Shown in pieces: positions 9,141 to 18,866 of a stretch of DNA of 64,000 bases (its first letter is position 1; each line of letters begins with the position of its first letter). Source of the stretch: Microvirga splendida (GTDB lineage: Bacteria; Pseudomonadota; Alphaproteobacteria; Rhizobiales; Beijerinckiaceae); contig NZ_JAELXT010000014.1 in NCBI RefSeq assembly GCF_016427565.1, positions 1 to 64,000 on the forward strand. The letters are read 5' to 3'. Below the pieces are notes generated by a model. It searched no databases, had not been told where the DNA came from, and saw only the letters and a list, made by a program, of their open reading frames with translations. The translations under genes and the position numbers were made by a program.

Positions 9141-9929
9141 ATGGCATTCATTCCTGGTACTTCCGGCAACGACACCCTGACCGGCGCCGATGAGGCCGAT
9201 ATCATCCTGGGCGGGCCCGGCAACGACTCGATCATTGGCGGCGCAGGGACCGACTTCCTGTCCGGCGGCCAAGGCAACGACACCATCAACACCGGCCAAG
9301 GCGACGATGTTGTGCTCGGCGGCCCTGGCGATGACACCATCGGAGGCATGGCCGGCAGGGATGTCGTTCTGGCCGGCGCAGGCAACGACTTCATCGCCTG
9401 GAACGACCCGACCGGGGATCTCGTCTTCGGCGGAGGCGGCAACGACACCATTCTCGGCGGCGATGTGGCGGCCGATACTATCCGGGGCAGCGCCGGGGAC
9501 GATCTCATCCGGGCTTTTGCCACCTCGCCCACGGCCGGCACTGCTGCGGACCTGCTGCACGGCAATGCCGGCAACGATACGGTGATCGGCGGCAATGCTG
9601 CAGACACGATCGAAGGCGGAGCCGGCAATGATTTCCTGATTGGCAATGATGGGGCCGATGCATTCGTCTTCCGGGTGTCAGGCGGGGAGCCTGACGACGA
9701 TGAAACCGGCGGCGACAGCGATGGTGGAACAGGCGTCGATCTGATCGTGGACTTCGACCCGACCGAGGATGTGGTCCAGTTGTCCGGTTTCGCGGCAGGC
9801 TTCAATGCACTCGAGGCCCTGAGTGCCGCCGCCGGCGGCACGACTCTGGATCTCGGGAACGGAAACAGCGTCCTGTTCGTCGGGCGCACGGTCGCCGAGT
9901 TCGGCGCTGAGGATTTCCTGATCCTGTGA
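9141..9929 (+). CDS. Small RTX (haemolysin-type calcium-binding) repeat protein
   Basis: The 262-residue protein is almost wholly made of GGxGxDxhx nonapeptides from residue 3 to about 180 (for example GGPGNDSII, GGAGTDFLS, GGQGNDTIN). An acidic linker (PDDDETGGDSDGG) and a C-terminal domain ending DFLIL follow. Such beta-rolls fold on Ca2+ outside the cell after type I secretion, whose signal lies in the C-terminus. There is no N-terminal signal peptide and no enzyme domain, and no type I secretion genes lie nearby. It could be a surface or matrix protein; its function is unknown. Confidence 0.85.
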   Translation: MAFIPGTSGNDTLTGADEADIILGGPGNDSIIGGAGTDFLSGGQGNDTINTGQGDDVVLGGPGDDTIGGMAGRDVVLAGAGNDFIAWNDPTGDLVFGGGGNDTILGGDVAADTIRGSAGDDLIRAFATSPTAGTAADLLHGNAGNDTVIGGNAADTIEGGAGNDFLIGNDGADAFVFRVSGGEPDDDETGGDSDGGTGVDLIVDFDPTEDVVQLSGFAAGFNALEALSAAAGGTTLDLGNGNSVLFVGRTVAEFGAEDFLIL

Positions 9930-10158
9930 ACCGGGAACCTTGAGCAAAGTCGCCTCGAAAAGCGTGAGGCGTGGGAGTGAGGGAAGCCTGAACCTGAACT
10001 CCCGCGCCTGATGGAGCCTCCGCCCGGGACGGCCATGCTGCACTGCACCCCAAAAGTAGCAAAGACCAAAGTCCGATCCCGGCCCCGCTTGCCCGACCCC
10101 TCTCTCTTTCCGTAAATCTAGCGCTAAATTCATCAGGCCAGCGTCTGGGAGAAGCGCC

Positions 10159-12117
<1,959 letters not shown>

Positions 12118-12178
12118 GCTGTCAGTCGCGTCATCCCGGACGCCGCAGGCGATCCGGGATCGCCTTCCGAATTCTCCT

Positions 12179-12397
12179 CGTCATGGCCGGGCTCGTCCCG
12201 GCCATCCCCGTCTTGGCGTCGCTTCGTCTCCCTCCGGCCTCATCCTGAGGAGGCGCGTCAGCGCCGTCTCGAAGGAGGGTCCAGTGGGTACTGGATGATC
12301 CTTCGAGACGCAGACTACGTCTGCTCCTCAGGATGAGGGCTTAGAGTTTCAATCGTCTCAAAGACGTGGATCCCCGGAACAAGTCCGGGGATGACGT
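12179..12397. repeat. Composite palindromic repeat, family C with a nested family D
   Basis: The left arm CGTCATGGCCGGGCTCGTCC and the right arm TCCCCGGAACAAGTCCGGGG, ending ATGACG, match the compact element at 41838-41919, which has the same arms only about 30 bases apart. Here a family D element (12238-12338) lies between the arms, so one repeat appears inserted into another. Confidence 0.7.
12238..12338. repeat. Palindromic repeat, family D
   Basis: The ends CCTCATCCTGAGGAG and CTCCTCAGGATGAGG are inverted copies of each other. Internal GTCTCGAAGGAGGGTCCAG is partly inverted in CTGGATGATCCTTCGAGAC. The same outer and inner sequences occur at 18708-18817, with divergent spacer. Confidence 0.8.
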
Positions 12398-12404
12398 GGA
12401 AGGG

Positions 12405-12503
12405 TGTCATTCCCGGCCGGAGCGCAGCGAAGGGGAAGGGAATCCACGGCGCCGAGCTTGATCGTGGGGTCCCCTTCCCTCGCTCCGCTCGCCGGGGATG
12501 ACA
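12405..12503. repeat. Palindromic repeat, family B, copy 1
   Basis: TGTCATTCCCGGCCGGAGCG at the left is matched by an inverted CGCTCGCCGGGGATGACA at the right, with AGGGGAAGGGAATCCA and its inverse GGGTCCCCTTCCCT inside. Close copies lie at 13118-13215, 24404-24492 and 26031-26129. Confidence 0.8.
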
Positions 12504-12586
12504 GCGGTGCTGTTTTCGCCATCCTAGGAACCGTAGCCTTATCTTTCGCGTCTCACCCTCACTGATGTTTCAGGAGGGTTCGACCC

Positions 12587-13087
12587 ATGAGCATGCGTAT
12601 CGCCTTCGCCGCCATCCTGGGCCTCGCCGTCACGGCGACGACCGCATCGGCCCGGGAGGTCGTGCCGTTCCAGGCTGGCGTGTCGCCCGGCACCATTGTG
12701 ATCAAGACGGCGGAGCGGCGGCTCTATTACGTGCGCGGCGACGGCACGGCCCTGCGCTACCGCGTGGCGGTGGGCAAGCCCGGCAAGCAATGGTTCGGCG
12801 AGGCGCGGATCGACGGCAAGTATGTCCGCCCCGCCTGGTCGCCGCCGGCAGAGGTCAAGCGCGACAACCCGCGGCTGCCCGACGTGATCCCCGGCGGCGC
12901 GCCCAACAACCCCATGGGCGCACGGGCGCTGACCCTCAACCTCGACGAATACGCCATCCACGGCACCAACCGCCCGAGTTCCATCGGAACTTATGCGTCC
13001 TACGGCTGCATCCGCATGCTCAACGAGGACATCGTGCACCTCTACGACCAGGTGAATGTGGGCACGCGGGTGGTGGTGGTTCCGTAG
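12587..13087 (+). CDS. Periplasmic L,D-transpeptidase (ErfK/YbiS/YnhG family)
   Basis: It cross-links peptidoglycan through meso-diaminopimelate (3-3) or attaches proteins to it. The 166-residue product has a signal peptide (cleavage probably after ATTASA, residue 22) and a YkuD domain with the catalytic HGTN (His125) and SYGCIRM (Cys141). The start is supported by CAGGAGGG 8 bases upstream. Repeats flank it on both sides, so it is probably transcribed alone. The exact reaction cannot be told from sequence. Confidence 0.92.
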   Translation: MSMRIAFAAILGLAVTATTASAREVVPFQAGVSPGTIVIKTAERRLYYVRGDGTALRYRVAVGKPGKQWFGEARIDGKYVRPAWSPPAEVKRDNPRLPDVIPGGAPNNPMGARALTLNLDEYAIHGTNRPSSIGTYASYGCIRMLNEDIVHLYDQVNVGTRVVVVP

Positions 13088-13117
13088 GGAGCCGTCATTG
13101 CTGGCCCTGTGCTGCGG

Positions 13118-13215
13118 TGTCATTCCCGGCCGGAGCGTAGCGGAGGGGAAGGGAATCCACTCACAGGCTCAGTGCCATAGATCCCCTTCCCTCGCTACGC
13201 TCGCCGGGGATGACA
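13118..13215. repeat. Palindromic repeat, family B, copy 2
   Basis: It has the same arms as at 12405-12503 (TGTCATTCCCGGCCGGAGCG and inverted CGCTCGCCGGGGATGACA), with the inner AGGGGAAGGGAATCCA and GATCCCCTTCCCT. It lies between the convergent transpeptidase and cyclopropane synthase genes. Confidence 0.8.
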
Positions 13216-13229
13216 GCGGAGGATTCTTC

Positions 13230-14537
13230 TCAAGCGTACAAATCCGCCCGGCTCGGCGGCAAACCCGACGGGCCGCGCGTGCGCTTGGAGGCCAGGGTCT
13301 GGTTGACGCCGATGACGCCGCGGGCGAAGCCCAGCGACACGCCGGCGAGGTAGAGCAGCCAGGCGCGGGTGGTCTCGGGGCCGACCTCGGCCTCCGCTTC
13401 CGCCCGGCGGGCGCTCAGGTTCTCCCACCAGAGCCGCGTGGTGCGCTGGTAGTGCTCGCGCCAGGCCTCCACGTCGTGCACCTCGAAGCCGAAGCGTTCG
13501 AGATTGGCCACCGACATGCCGAGATGATCGAGCTCCGCACCGGGAAAGATGTAGCGCATGATCGCCTTCGCCTCGGGCCGCAGGCGGCCGAAGGCTCTGT
13601 CCGTGCGCTTCGCCCGCCGGGCGATGGTGTGATGCAGGTAGAGCCCGCGGGGTTTCAGCAGCCCGTGGACGGCCTGGAAATAGGCCGCGTGGTTGGCGAT
13701 GCCCACATGCTCGAACATGCCGATGGAGGAGATCTTGTCGAACTCGCCCTCCACCTGCGTGAAGTCCTTGAGCACCACCTCGACCCGGTCCTGCAGGCTT
13801 AAGCTGGCGATCTTCTCCCGGGCCAGCGCCGCCTGCTCCTCGGCGAGCGTCACGCCGGTGGCCTTCACGCCGTAATGCTGCGCCGCATGGCAGATGAGCG
13901 CCCCCCAGCCGCAGCCGATGTCGAGCAGGCGCTCACCCGGTTTGAGTCGCAGCTTGCGGCAGATCATGTCGAGCTTGTCCTGTTGCGCGTGGGCGAGATC
14001 GTCGTGCCAGTCGGGCTGGAAGTACGCGCAGGTATAGACCATCTCCGGATCGAGGAAGAGCCGGTAGAAGGCGTTCGACACGTCGTAGTGGTGGGCGATG
14101 TTGGCCTTGTTCGTGGACGGCTTGCCGTCGCGGGCGCCGGCGCCCTCCGTTCTGCGCTCGAGCGGACGCGGCATGGAGGCGGGCGCGCGCAGGAAATGGT
14201 AGGCGGTTTTCAGCGCCTTGCTCTTGCTCACCGCCCTCAGGCGGCGCCCGATCTTCTGCGGGCGCTGGTCGGCGAGGTCGAAGAGGGTGCCGTTCTTCAG
14301 GTCGAGCAGCCCCGCCACATGGGCGTTGAGCACGGTATCGAGCTTGGGACGGCGGACCAGGGCGGCGATCACGCTCTCGCGCCGGATCACCAGGCGCATG
14401 GCGTAGGACGGCAGGTCGGCCGGGATCGTCGAGCCGTCCCACAGCTCGAAGCCGAACTGCAGGTCGAGCGCCCGATGGACGTCGGCCAGGAGATCCCGGA
14501 ACATCTCAAGCCGTGCCGTCTCGCTCGCCCCGATCAT
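13230..14537 (-). CDS. cfa: Cyclopropane-fatty-acyl-phospholipid synthase
   Basis: It methylenates cis double bonds of membrane phospholipids using S-adenosylmethionine. The 435-residue protein has a variable N-terminal lipid-binding part and a methyltransferase domain with KANIAHHYDVSNAFYRLFLD, the SAM-binding LLDIGCGWGALICHAA and ISSIGMFEHVG. The C-terminal WRxHYxxTxxxW motif reads WREHYQRTTRLWWEN. It is 85 bases downstream of the ECF41 sigma-factor gene in the same direction and could be read from the same promoter. More than one synthase gene is common in this order, so I use cfa only as a family symbol. Confidence 0.94.
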   Translation of the reverse strand: MIGASETARLEMFRDLLADVHRALDLQFGFELWDGSTIPADLPSYAMRLVIRRESVIAALVRRPKLDTVLNAHVAGLLDLKNGTLFDLADQRPQKIGRRLRAVSKSKALKTAYHFLRAPASMPRPLERRTEGAGARDGKPSTNKANIAHHYDVSNAFYRLFLDPEMVYTCAYFQPDWHDDLAHAQQDKLDMICRKLRLKPGERLLDIGCGWGALICHAAQHYGVKATGVTLAEEQAALAREKIASLSLQDRVEVVLKDFTQVEGEFDKISSIGMFEHVGIANHAAYFQAVHGLLKPRGLYLHHTIARRAKRTDRAFGRLRPEAKAIMRYIFPGAELDHLGMSVANLERFGFEVHDVEAWREHYQRTTRLWWENLSARRAEAEAEVGPETTRAWLLYLAGVSLGFARGVIGVNQTLASKRTRGPSGLPPSRADLYA

Positions 14538-14622
14538 GAGCTTCTCCCCCGGGCCAAAGTAGCGGGAGGCTACGGACGTAACAACCTTCCCGTTGTCTGA
14601 AGATTGAATTGTCGACCGTTCT

Positions 14623-15498
14623 TTAGTCCGCCAGATCCGCCAGGTGCCGGAGCTTTTCGGGATTGCGGACGATATAGACTCCGACGATGCGGCCGTCCTC
14701 GATGTCGAGCGCGGTGGTCTGCACCATGCCGTCCTGTTCGAGAGTGACGAAGCCCGGCAAGCCGTTGATCAATCCCTTGTAGAGGACAGGCGGCAACCGG
14801 CCTCCGCCCTTGCGCGCCACGCCCAGGAACAGGCCGGCGACTCTGCGAATACCGAAGAGCGGATTGAGGGCCGCGTTCCGGATGCCGCCGCCATCGGTCT
14901 GGGCCACGACGTTCTCCGCCAGAAGATGGCGCAGAGCCGTCAGGTCGCCGCTGCGCGAGGCGGCGAAGAAGGCGTCGGTCATCCGCTCGCCCTCCTCCCG
15001 GTCGATGGCATAGCGCGGCCGCTCCGCCCGCACGTTCCTGCGGGCTCGCGCCGCAAGCTGGCGGCAGGCGGCAGGATCCCGGTCGAGGGTCGCGGCGATC
15101 TCGTCGAAGCCGAGACCGAACACGTCGTGGAGGAGAAAGGCCGCGCGCTCCAGGGGCGAGAGCCGCTCCAGCGCCATCATCAGGGTCAGCGACAGGTCCT
15201 CGGCCCTATCTTCGTCGCCCGCTTCCAGAACCGGCTCGGGCAGCCAGGGGCCGATATAGGTCTCGCGCTTGACCCTGGCCGATTTCAGAATGTCGAGGCA
15301 CAGGCGCGTGACGGTCTTGGACAGGAAGGCGCCCGGCTCGCGGATCAGGGTGCGGTCCGTCTGGTGCCAGCGGATATAGGCCTCCTGCACCACGTCCTCG
15401 GCCTCCGCGATGGAGCCGAGCATCCGGTAGGCCAGGCGGACCAGCCCCGGCCTGAGGGGCTGGAACCGGTCCGCGGCGTCACCGTCAGGCGGCAGCAC
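14623..15498 (-). CDS. ECF41-group RNA polymerase sigma factor with fused SnoaL-like regulatory domain
   Basis: The 291-residue protein has sigma region 2 (about 12-80), region 4 (about 105-160) and a C-terminal SnoaL_2/NTF2-like extension (about 172-285). It shows the three ECF41 hallmarks: WLPEP (85-89) between the sigma regions, DGGG (202-205) and NPEKL (279-283) near the C-terminus. In this group the extension acts as a built-in regulator in place of an anti-sigma factor. Its start overlaps the 3' end of the AhpD-like gene by 14 bases, so the two are coupled. The activating signal is unknown for the group. Confidence 0.93.
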   Translation of the reverse strand: MLPPDGDAADRFQPLRPGLVRLAYRMLGSIAEAEDVVQEAYIRWHQTDRTLIREPGAFLSKTVTRLCLDILKSARVKRETYIGPWLPEPVLEAGDEDRAEDLSLTLMMALERLSPLERAAFLLHDVFGLGFDEIAATLDRDPAACRQLAARARRNVRAERPRYAIDREEGERMTDAFFAASRSGDLTALRHLLAENVVAQTDGGGIRNAALNPLFGIRRVAGLFLGVARKGGGRLPPVLYKGLINGLPGFVTLEQDGMVQTTALDIEDGRIVGVYIVRNPEKLRHLADLAD

Positions 15499-15946
15499 GG
15501 CCAGCCTCGACCGGGTGGACCGACCGGAAGCCGATGGCCAGCCGGTTCCAGGCGTTGATCGCGCCGATGAGCAGGGTCAGGTTGACCTGCTCGGCGGGCG
15601 TGAAGTGCCGGCTCAGCGCCTCGTAATCCTCATCCGGAGCATGGGTTTCGGCCACGAGCGTCAGGGCTTCGGTCCAGGCCAGCGCCGCCCGCTCACGGTC
15701 GCTGTAGAGGGGCGATTCCCGCCAGGCGCTGAGGAGATAGAGCCGCTCCTCGGTCTCGCCGTTGGCGCGGGCATCCTTGGTGTGCATGTGGATGCAATAG
15801 GCGCAACCGTTGATCTGCGAGGCGCGGGTCTTCACCAGCTCGATGAGCGTAAGCTCCAGGCCGCTGTTCTTCAGGGTCTTTTCCAGCTCGATCATCGGCT
15901 TCAGGGAGCTGGGGGCGACTTCGTAGGGAATCAACCGGGCTTTCAT
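15485..15946 (-). CDS. Carboxymuconolactone decarboxylase/AhpD-like alkylhydroperoxidase
   Basis: The 153-residue protein carries the full AhpD core motif E-X11-C-X2-C-X3-H (Glu36, Cys48, Cys51, His55). This predicts a thiol-based peroxidase or disulphide reductase, not a lactone decarboxylase. Genes of this family are the standard partners and main targets of ECF41 sigma factors. Here it is first in the pair, with an ECF41-type promoter 40 bases upstream (15986-16012). Confidence 0.9.
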   Translation of the reverse strand: MKARLIPYEVAPSSLKPMIELEKTLKNSGLELTLIELVKTRASQINGCAYCIHMHTKDARANGETEERLYLLSAWRESPLYSDRERAALAWTEALTLVAETHAPDEDYEALSRHFTPAEQVNLTLLIGAINAWNRLAIGFRSVHPVEAGRAAA

Positions 15947-15985
15947 CGTCTTAGGTCCTCATTGTCGTGTTGCTGACGATGCTAA

Positions 15986-16012
15986 GACGAGACGGGACAG
16001 CCGGATGTGACA
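15986..16012 (-). promoter_or_regulatory. ECF41-type promoter of the AhpD-sigma operon
   Basis: Read on the minus strand, TGTCACA (16012-16006), 16 bases and CGTC (15989-15986) match exactly the ECF41 consensus TGTCACA-N16-CGTC as I remember it. The -10 element ends 40 bases before the start codon, leaving room for a leader. It predicts autoregulation of the sigma factor. Confidence 0.8.
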
Positions 16013-16029
16013 TGAGACCCGAAGATTTT

Positions 16030-16260
16030 TTAAAAGTCGCTCGCCAGCCCCTTCACTTCCCAATCCTCGTAGCGGACCGGCTCGAGGCCGCCGCGGCCCT
16101 GAAGCTCCTTCTCCCGGGCGATCTCGGCCGCGCGGGCATCGATCTCCAGGCGGCGCTGAGCCGCCTCCTCGAGCGCCCGCTGGGCCGCGGGGGTGAGGGT
16201 CTTGCCGGGGGCGGCGCCCTCGACGGGGCGGTCTGGAGGGGTGTTGTCGTTTGTGCTCAT
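16030..16260 (-). CDS. DUF1674 protein (succinate dehydrogenase assembly factor 4-like)
   Basis: This 76-residue protein ends RYEDWEVKGLASDF, the signature of the DUF1674/SDHAF4 family. In mitochondria that family helps the flavinylated SdhA subunit mature. The N-terminal half is charged and Ala-rich (EEAAQRRLEIDARAAEIARE), probably helical. The open frame continues far upstream, antisense to htpX, but the family starts at the ATG at 16260. It is divergent from htpX across 105 bases. Confidence 0.85.
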   Translation of the reverse strand: MSTNDNTPPDRPVEGAAPGKTLTPAAQRALEEAAQRRLEIDARAAEIAREKELQGRGGLEPVRYEDWEVKGLASDF

Positions 16261-16287
16261 AATCTGCCTTCCGCCAGATCTCTCGCC

Positions 16288-16319
16288 CTCTTGGGACAGA
16301 GCTGGACCGTTCCCACATA
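16288..16319 (+). promoter_or_regulatory. Possible RpoH (heat-shock) promoter of htpX
   Basis: CTCTTGGG (16288-16295), 16 bases and CCCACATA (16312-16319) resemble the alphaproteobacterial RpoH pattern CTTG...CCNCATNT and sit about 47 bases before the htpX start. The match is partial. The assignment leans on the known heat-shock control of htpX in other bacteria. Confidence 0.35.
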
Positions 16320-16365
16320 GGAATCGGAGAATGGGTATCGTGTTGACCACGAGGTGGAGACCCCG

Positions 16366-17301
16366 ATGAACACCGTCAAGACCGGAATGCTGCTCGCGGG
16401 CCTCATGGCCCTGTTCGGCGTCGTCGGCTATTTCCTCGGCGGCGGCACCGGCATGATGATCGCGCTGGGCTTCGGCCTTGCCACCAACCTCTTCGCCTAC
16501 TGGAACTCGGACCGGCTGGCGCTCGCCGCCCATCATGCGGTCGAGGTGGACGAGCGCACCGCGCCCGAGCTCGTGCAGATGGTGCGCGATCTCAGCCAGC
16601 GTGCCGAGCTTCCCATGCCGCGGGTCTATCTCATCGACAACCCGCAGCCCAATGCCTTCGCCACCGGGCGCAACCCCGAGAACGCCGCGGTCGCCGCCAC
16701 CACGGGCCTGCTGCACATGCTCTCCCGCGACGAGATCGCCGGCGTGATGGCGCATGAGCTCGCCCACATCAAGAACCGCGACACGCTGATCATGACCGTG
16801 AGCGCGACGGTCGCCGGCGCCATCGCGACGCTGGCGCAGTTCGGCTTCCTGTTCGGCGGGCGCGGCGGTGAGCGGCCGAACCCCATCGTGATGCTCGGCA
16901 CCGCGCTTCTGGCGCCGATTGCCGCCATGATCATCCAGATGGCGATCAGCCGCTCGCGGGAATACGACGCCGACCGGATGGGCGCCGCGATCTCCGGCCA
17001 GCCCCTGGCGCTCGCCTCGGCGCTGGCCCGCATCGCCGGCGGCGTGGCGCATATTCCGAACCCCGATGCGGAGCGCCGCCCGGCCACCGCCTCGCTCTTC
17101 ATCATCAACCCGCTGTCGGGCCAGGGCGTGGACAACCTGTTCTCGACCCATCCCGCGACCGAAAACCGGATTGCGGCGCTCCACGCTTTGGCGCAGGAGA
17201 TGGGCTCCACGCCGCAAAGCGGCTTCTTCGCACAGAGTTCATCGGGCCCATGGGGTTCCATTGGAGGCTCGACCGGCACCCGCCGCGGGCCCTGGGGATA
17301 A
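16366..17301 (+). CDS. htpX: Inner-membrane zinc metalloprotease HtpX
   Basis: HtpX is an M48 protease that degrades misfolded membrane proteins. The 311-residue protein has two N-terminal membrane helices (about 5-25 and 28-46), the zinc motif HELAH (130-134), two more helices (about 145-162 and 172-195) and [13 protein letters not shown] with the third ligand. I start it at 16366 because GAGGTGGAG lies 6 bases upstream. The ATG four codons earlier lies inside that site. The C-terminus is Gly/Ser-rich and ends only 5 bases before the next gene. Confidence 0.95.
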   Translation: MNTVKTGMLLAGLMALFGVVGYFLGGGTGMMIALGFGLATNLFAYWNSDRLALAAHHAVEVDERTAPELVQMVRDLSQRAELPMPRVYLIDNPQPNAFATGRNPENAAVAATTGLLHMLSRDEIAGVMAHELAHIKNRDTLIMTVSATVAGAIATLAQFGFLFGGRGGERPNPIVMLGTALLAPIAAMIIQMAISRSREYDADRMGAAISGQPLALASALARIAGGVAHIPNPDAERRPATASLFIINPLSGQGVDNLFSTHPATENRIAALHALAQEMGSTPQSGFFAQSSSGPWGSIGGSTGTRRGPWG

Positions 17302-17305
17302 GTTT

Positions 17306-18619
17306 TTGAGTCAGTCGGACGAACAATCGGGCCTCGGCCCCCGCCGCCTCGCCTGGATGGCCGTGACGGAGACCATGAAGCGGCGCGTGCCGCTCGACGA
17401 CGTGATGGAGGAGCTGGCGCGCGCCGAAAAACTCTCCTCTCGCGACGAGGCGCTGGCGCGGGCCATCGCCATCGTGACCTTCCGGCGCCTCGGCACCCTG
17501 GGGCGCGCCTTGAGCGAGCGGCTCAACAAGCCGCCCAAGGACGAGCGCCTGATGCACCTGCTCGCCACCGGGGCCGCGCAGATCCTGTTTCTCGACGTGC
17601 CGGACCATGCGGTCGTCGACAGCGCCGTGCAGCTGGCGCAGAACGACCCCAAGCTCCATCACGCGGGCGGCTTCATCAACGCCGTCCTGCGCCGCGTCGC
17701 CCGCGAGCGCGAGCAGATCCTGGCCGAGAGCGATCCCTGGCTCGACACGCCCACTTGGCTGGAGGAGCGCTGGATCGCGCAATATGGCGAGCCGCTCGCC
17801 CAGACGATCGCCGAGGCGCACCGCTCCATGGCCTCCGTCGACCTGACGGTGAAGGCTGATCCCGAATCCTGGGCCGAGCGCCTCGGCGGCGTTCTCCTGC
17901 CCACCGGCAGCATTCGCCTGCGGGAACGCACCGCCATCCGTGAACTTCCAGGCTTCGAGGAGGGCGAGTGGTGGGTGCAGGACGCCGCCGCTGCCCTGCC
18001 GGCGCGCCTGCTCAGCCCGAAGCCCGGCGAGCGCATCGCCGATCTCTGCGCCGCCCCCGGCGGCAAGACCGCTCAGATCGCTGCCGCCGGGGCCGAGGTG
18101 CTGGCGGTCGACCGCTCGGCCAAGCGCCTCCAGCGGCTGGAGGAAAACCTCGCCCGCCTGAACCTAAAGGCCGAGACCCGCGCCATCGATGCGGAAAAGC
18201 TCGAGGCCGAACCCTTCGACGCCATCCTGCTCGATGCCCCGTGTTCCGCCACCGGCACCATCCGCCGCCACCCGGACGTGGCCTGGACAAAAACCGAGGA
18301 GGACATCCGCAAGCTCGCAGGGCTCCAGGGCCGGCTGCTCGACAAGGCCGCGAGCCTGCTGAAGCCCGGCGGGCGGCTCGTCTATTGCACCTGTTCGCTG
18401 GAGGCCGAGGAAGGCGAGCGGCAGGCGGAAAGCTTCCTCACCCGTCATCCCGAATTCACCCGCATGCCCGTCACGCCGGACGAGATCGGCGGCTGGGGCG
18501 ACTGCATCACGCCGGAAGGGGACCTGCGGACCCTGCCGAGCCAGATGGCGCTCGCCGAGCACGACCGCAGCGGACTCGACGGCTTCTTTGTCGCACGGTT
18601 TGTTCACAAAGGATCGTGA
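17306..18619 (+). CDS. RsmB-like 16S rRNA (cytosine-C5) methyltransferase
   Basis: It is predicted to methylate a cytosine of 16S rRNA (C967 in E. coli). The protein of about 437 residues has an N-terminal NusB-like RNA-binding domain (about 10-140) and a Rossmann methyltransferase domain with DLCAAPGGKTAQIAAAGA, the Pro-Cys site DAPCSATGTIRRHPDV and the catalytic CTCSLEAEEGE. The TTG at 17306 is the likely start: it follows the htpX stop by 4 bases and homology begins just after it. ATG 17357 would cut into the NusB domain. A small ACCGGTT/AACCGGT hairpin (18639-18655) lies after the stop. Confidence 0.9.
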   Translation: MSQSDEQSGLGPRRLAWMAVTETMKRRVPLDDVMEELARAEKLSSRDEALARAIAIVTFRRLGTLGRALSERLNKPPKDERLMHLLATGAAQILFLDVPDHAVVDSAVQLAQNDPKLHHAGGFINAVLRRVAREREQILAESDPWLDTPTWLEERWIAQYGEPLAQTIAEAHRSMASVDLTVKADPESWAERLGGVLLPTGSIRLRERTAIRELPGFEEGEWWVQDAAAALPARLLSPKPGERIADLCAAPGGKTAQIAAAGAEVLAVDRSAKRLQRLEENLARLNLKAETRAIDAEKLEAEPFDAILLDAPCSATGTIRRHPDVAWTKTEEDIRKLAGLQGRLLDKAASLLKPGGRLVYCTCSLEAEEGERQAESFLTRHPEFTRMPVTPDEIGGWGDCITPEGDLRTLPSQMALAEHDRSGLDGFFVARFVHKGS

Positions 18620-18707
18620 AGGTAGTGAATCGTCTCTTACCGGTTGTTAACCGGTCAGCAGGAACTCCTCTCTTAAGTTGACGATGATTTGGAGTGCCTA
18701 ACAAACC

Positions 18708-18817
18708 CCTCATCCTGAGGAGCCTGCGCAGCAGGCGTCTCGAAGGAGGGTCCAGAACGTACTGGAGACGCCTCGTCCTTCGAGACGGATTGCTCCGCAA
18801 TCCTCCTCAGGATGAGG
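18708..18817. repeat. Palindromic repeat, family D, copy 2
   Basis: CCTCATCCTGAGGAGCCTGC at the left and CCTCCTCAGGATGAGG at the right are inverted. The inner GTCTCGAAGGAGGGTCCAG and TCGTCCTTCGAGAC repeat the arrangement of 12238-12338. It separates the rsmB-like gene from the heparinase-like gene. Confidence 0.8.
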
Positions 18818-18866
18818 CTCAGGTGGTTTGTGAGCGGCTCTCGAGCGAACAAGAGGAGCGCCACGG

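Larger units (their letters stand above)
12118..12586. other. Repeat-filled intergenic region
   Basis: These 469 bases between acsA and the transpeptidase gene consist almost completely of palindromic repeats of three families (12179-12397 and 12405-12503, with 12238-12338 nested inside the first). The only other element I see is the ribosome-binding site CAGGAGGG at 12571-12578. Confidence 0.8.

Noticed and set aside
8878-9147. Minus-strand frame (89 codons) upstream of the RTX gene
   Set aside because: Lacks a ribosome-binding site and overlaps the RTX start. It is more likely promoter and leader DNA.
12405-13215. Repeated palindromes first considered as a CRISPR array
   Set aside because: The units are about 100 bases, internally palindromic and irregularly spaced. 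There are no short regular repeats with unique spacers and no cas genes.
16261-17217. N-terminal extension of the DUF1674 frame across htpX
   Set aside because: The protein family begins at 16260. The extension is the antisense of htpX.
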